A stretch of 8,454 nucleotides of DNA from NCBI GenBank assembly GCA_030705665.1, contig JAUZQA010000157.1:1-8454 (forward strand), given 5' to 3'. The stretch comes from Bacillota bacterium. Its GTDB lineage: Bacteria; Bacillota; Bacilli; Bacillales_B; DSM-18226. The translations under genes were made by a program, and so were the position numbers. Below, piece by piece: positions 5,849 to 8,454 of the stretch. Numbering within the stretch: position 1 is the stretch's first letter; the number at the start of each line of letters is the position of its first letter. The notes beneath the pieces are model-generated. The model searched no databases. It saw only the letters and a list, made by a program, of their open reading frames with translations, and had not been told where the DNA came from.

Positions 5849-6784
5849 GTGGCAAAAAAGAAAATGGGTTTGCTTGTAATGGCATATGGAACCCCATATA
5901 AATTAGAAGATCTTGAACGTTATTATACGCATATTCGACGTGGACGCAGGCCCTCTCCTGAATTGATTGAGGAATTGAGGAATCGTTATGAGGCAATTGG
6001 CGGTATTTCTCCACTTTCGAGAATCACCAGTGAACAAGCGGAAAAACTGGAGAAACAGCTGAATGAGCTCCAAAATGAGATAGAATTTAAAATGTATCTG
6101 GGATTGAAACATATTGAACCGTTTATCGAAGATACAGTAAAGCAAATGCATGAAGATGGTATTGAAGAGGCTGTTAGTATTGTGCTTGCTCCTCATTTTT
6201 CCAGCTTCAGCGTTAAATCCTATAATGACAGGGTCAAAGAAGAAGCAGAGAAGTTAGGCGGTCCTAGATTTACCACTGTTGAAAGCTGGTATGATGAGCC
6301 TAAATTTATTGACTATTGGGCAGAAAAAGTTAAGCAAATTTATGAACAAATGCCAGAGGATGAAAAGAGAGATTCCATGGTCATTTTTTCAGCTCATAGT
6401 TTACCTGAGAAGATTCTGCAATCTGGGGATCCTTACCCACAGCAACTTCAAGAAACGGCAGATTTTATAGCTGAACAGGCGGGAATCAAAACCTACACGG
6501 TTGGCTGGCAAAGTGCGGGAAAAACACCAGAGCCATGGCTTGGGCCAGATGTTCAAGATTTAACAAGAGACTTAGCTAAAGAACATCATTATAAAGCATA
6601 CGTATATGTGCCCGTAGGCTTTGTGTGTGAACATCTTGAGGTACTCTATGATAATGATATTGAATGCAAACGCGTGACAGATGAAGTGGGAGCGAACTAC
6701 TATCGTCCTGAAATGCCGAATGCGAAAGAAAATTTTATTGATGCGTTGTCTACTGTCATTTTGAAGACTGTAGCAGATCGTTAG
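5849..6784 (+). CDS. hemH: Coproporphyrin ferrochelatase HemH (CpfC)
   Basis: A 311-residue cytoplasmic ferrochelatase, nearly collinear with B. subtilis HemH (310). It inserts Fe2+ into coproporphyrin III, the penultimate step of the Firmicutes coproporphyrin-dependent haem route. Y13 (MAYGTPY), H88 (KHIEPF), H183 (SAHSLPEK) and E264 (HLEVLYDND) lie at the same numbers as the metal and porphyrin ligands of the B. subtilis enzyme; the GWQS motif is at 219-222 and YRPEMPNAK at 285-293. C260 (FVCEHLE) replaces the alanine of B. subtilis, but I see no cysteine set that would bind an iron-sulphur cluster. The start is the GTG at 5849, with GAGGTG eight bases upstream, and it gives MAKKKMGLL; a TTG seven codons earlier lies before the ribosome binding site and is rejected. 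It follows a 200-bp gap with hairpins and precedes hemY by 35 bases. Confidence 0.96.
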   Translation: MAKKKMGLLVMAYGTPYKLEDLERYYTHIRRGRRPSPELIEELRNRYEAIGGISPLSRITSEQAEKLEKQLNELQNEIEFKMYLGLKHIEPFIEDTVKQMHEDGIEEAVSIVLAPHFSSFSVKSYNDRVKEEAEKLGGPRFTTVESWYDEPKFIDYWAEKVKQIYEQMPEDEKRDSMVIFSAHSLPEKILQSGDPYPQQLQETADFIAEQAGIKTYTVGWQSAGKTPEPWLGPDVQDLTRDLAKEHHYKAYVYVPVGFVCEHLEVLYDNDIECKRVTDEVGANYYRPEMPNAKENFIDALSTVILKTVADR

Positions 6785-6819
6785 AATAAACAGCAAGAAA
6801 TGTGAAAGAGGTGACTTCC

Positions 6820-8241
6820 GTGAAGGAAGGCAAATACATAGTCGCGATTGTTGGGGGTGGAATTACTGGATTAACTTCAGCATTTTATCTTCAAAAAATT
6901 GCCCGAGAAAAAAATCTTCCTATTGATGTGAAATTAATTGAAGCTTCACATCGATTAGGCGGGAAAATGCAAACTGTGGTAAGGGATGGATTTACGATTG
7001 AGCGGGGACCTGATTCATTTTTGGCAAGGAAAACGAGTATCGTTAGGCTTGCCAAAGAAGTAGGTATGGAAGATCAGCTCGTACATAATTCAACAGGAAA
7101 GTCTTATGTTCTTGTAAATAACAAATTGTATTCAATGCCGGGCGGATCTATTATGGGGATCCCTACAGAGGTTGGACCGTTTGTCACAACGGGCTTATTC
7201 TCCATTCCTGGTAAAATAAGAGCCGCAGCGGATCTTTTCTTGCCAAGGTCTGAAAGCGGAAAGGACCAATCGTTGGGGGAATTTTTCCGAAGAAGATTGG
7301 GCAATGAAGTGGTTGAGAATTTAATTGAGCCGTTATTGTCCGGTATTTACGCAGGTGACCTTGATCAGTTAAGCTTATTGGCAACATATCCGCAATTTTA
7401 TCAAGTTGAACAAAAATACCGCAGCCTCATTCTAGGAATGAAGAAACAAGGCCCTTCGCAGCCGAAAAAGCAAGAACCTACTGGTTCATCAAAAGGTGCT
7501 TTCTTAACCTTTAAAAGCGGCCTTCAATCTTTTGCGGAAGCGATTGAAGCTAAATTAGAGCCTGGCTCCGTTATCCGCGGCCATCGTGTCAGCAAGATTT
7601 ATAAACTAAACGATCAATATGAAGTGTTTTTAAATAATGGGGAAAGCCTTATGGCCGATAGTGTGATAACTGCAACTCCTCATAAAATCACACAGTTGAT
7701 TTTTAAACAATATCCATTTTTTGATCCATTTAAAAATGTACCTGCTACTTCTGTTGCCACAGTCGCGCTGGCTTTTCCAAAAGAAGCGATTAAAAAGGAC
7801 ATTAATGGAACAGGATTCGTTGTCTCCAGAAACAGCGATTATACGATTACAGCCTGCACCTGGACACATAAGAAATGGGAGCACTCTGCACCAGAAGGCA
7901 AAGTATTGCTTCGTTGTTATGTGGGACGTGCTGGGGATGAGACGGTCGTGGATCTTTCAGATGATCAAATTATAAAGATCGTCCTTGATGATTTAAGTAA
8001 AACGATGGACATTTCCATGGATCCGGATTTTGCCGTTGTTTCCCGTTGGACCAAAGCCATGCCGCAGTACACGGTCGGCCATAAAGAGCGAATCGCCACT
8101 ATTCGGAAACATGTAGCCGAAGAATTGCCTGGAGTATTCTTAGCGGGTTCTTCCTATGAAGGGATCGGCGTACCCGATTGCATCGACCAAGGCGAGGTAG
8201 CGGTACAGCATGTATTAAACTACTTAAAATTAAACGCCTAA
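6820..8241 (+). CDS. hemY: Coproporphyrinogen III oxidase HemY (CgoX)
   Basis: A 473-residue FAD enzyme close to B. subtilis HemY (470). In Gram-positives it oxidises coproporphyrinogen III to coproporphyrin III using O2, supplying HemH. The FAD-binding Rossmann motif GGGITG is at 12-17, with ribose-binding acidic E41 in LIEAS; GGK at 47-49 and ERGPDSF at 61-67 are typical of the protoporphyrinogen-oxidase family. The C-terminal FAD contact is seen in FLAGSSYEGIGVPDCIDQG (about 440-458). There is no signal peptide or transmembrane helix, as expected for the soluble Bacillus type. Three in-frame GTG codons occur at 6802, 6811 and 6820; I choose 6820 because AGAGGTG (6807-6813) is six bases upstream and the resulting MKEGKYIVAIVGGG matches the family. 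It is the last gene of hemEHY, 35 bases after hemH, with a terminator overlapping its stop. Confidence 0.96.
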   Translation: MKEGKYIVAIVGGGITGLTSAFYLQKIAREKNLPIDVKLIEASHRLGGKMQTVVRDGFTIERGPDSFLARKTSIVRLAKEVGMEDQLVHNSTGKSYVLVNNKLYSMPGGSIMGIPTEVGPFVTTGLFSIPGKIRAAADLFLPRSESGKDQSLGEFFRRRLGNEVVENLIEPLLSGIYAGDLDQLSLLATYPQFYQVEQKYRSLILGMKKQGPSQPKKQEPTGSSKGAFLTFKSGLQSFAEAIEAKLEPGSVIRGHRVSKIYKLNDQYEVFLNNGESLMADSVITATPHKITQLIFKQYPFFDPFKNVPATSVATVALAFPKEAIKKDINGTGFVVSRNSDYTITACTWTHKKWEHSAPEGKVLLRCYVGRAGDETVVDLSDDQIIKIVLDDLSKTMDISMDPDFAVVSRWTKAMPQYTVGHKERIATIRKHVAEELPGVFLAGSSYEGIGVPDCIDQGEVAVQHVLNYLKLNA

Positions 8242-8273
8242 GAAGCCGTTCAACTGTGACGGCTTCTTTTTTT
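8240..8273 (+). terminator. Terminator of the hemEHY operon
   Basis: AAGAAGCCGT (8240-8249) pairs perfectly with ACGGCTTCTT (8259-8268) around a 9-base loop, and the T run extends to 8273. The first two stem bases are the AA of the hemY TAA stop. It reads only rightward and closes the operon. Confidence 0.92.
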
Positions 8274-8351
8274 ACTTTGCAAGAATAAGGCACAAGGGTA
8301 ATCAAGGGGGCTCATCGATGCCCGAGAAGGAAGGGGACAGCATCCGATGCG

Positions 8352-8454
8352 GCCAATTTTAATTTATTGACGACTGAGCAGATGAAAAAACAGCTGGCAA
8401 GGTAGCCAATAGAATTTATTGACGACCGAGCAGAAGAAAAAATAGCTATTAAGG
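8352..8454 (+). repeat. Tandem repeat of about 53 bp, cut by the window end
   Basis: Two adjacent units start with GCCAAT at 8352 and 8405. The core 8361-8395 recurs at 8413-8447 with 32 of 35 bases identical, and includes AATTTATTGACGAC, GAGCAGA, GAAAAAA and AGCT. The unit tail GGCAAGG (8396-8402) matches ATTAAGG (8448-8454) in its last four bases, so a further unit may continue past the edge. The spacers differ by one base, so the copies fall in different reading frames, and stops appear in every forward frame; the repeat is therefore unlikely to be coding. No function is recognised. Confidence 0.75.

Noticed and set aside
8318..8362. 14-codon open frame after the hem operon terminator, with AAGGGGG seven bases upstream
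   Set aside because: Very short, no recognisable sequence, no promoter seen, and it runs into the tandem repeat. The ribosome-binding-like run is probably chance in a G-rich stretch.
8352..8454. Repeat at the right edge as a CRISPR array
   Set aside because: The copies differ, the 'spacer' would be only about 17 bases and partly repeated itself, and no cas gene is present.

Overview
The window is ordinary chromosome from a low-GC Gram-positive of the family Bacillaceae. The proteins read as close relatives of Bacillus subtilis EcsC, EcsB, EcsA, Hit, HmoB, HemE, HemH and HemY. Their catalytic residues fall at the same or nearly the same numbers as in B. subtilis. Sigma-A-like promoters, strong GAGG-type ribosome binding sites and U-tailed intrinsic terminators fit this. 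Neobacillus, Mesobacillus or a similar genus is my guess, but the genus cannot be fixed from the sequence alone.

Layout. The left third (61-2799) is the ecsABC operon on the minus strand: ATPase EcsA, membrane partner EcsB (8-bp gene overlap) and EcsC. A gene-free stretch (2800-3386) follows, separating ecsA from the divergent hit gene. It holds a spaced repeat family and ends in a strong plus-strand terminator just ahead of hit. Hit (plus) and hmoB (minus) converge on a shared 18-bp-stem bidirectional terminator that also encodes the last codons of hmoB. A 260-bp divergent promoter region then leads into hemE-hemH-hemY (plus), closed by a terminator at 8240-8273. The last 180 bases hold no convincing gene but contain the beginning of a tandem repeat with a period of about 53 bp, cut by the window edge.

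How the genes work together. HemE, HemY and HemH carry out three consecutive steps of the coproporphyrin-dependent haem pathway of Firmicutes: uroporphyrinogen III to coproporphyrinogen III, to coproporphyrin III, to iron coproporphyrin. The last enzyme, HemQ/ChdC, is not in the window. HmoB, an IsdG-like haem monooxygenase, is divergent to hemE, so haem breakdown and haem synthesis share one intergenic control region. The ecs genes form an ABC transporter linked in B. subtilis to secretion, competence and intramembrane proteolysis. Hit is a small nucleotide-binding histidine-triad protein.

No new multi-gene system is visible. The points worth a second look are non-coding: the repeat-bearing, terminator-ended segment before hit, alternative hairpins in the unusually long hemE-hemH gap, a nested dyad at the likely hemE promoter, and the tandem repeat at the right edge.
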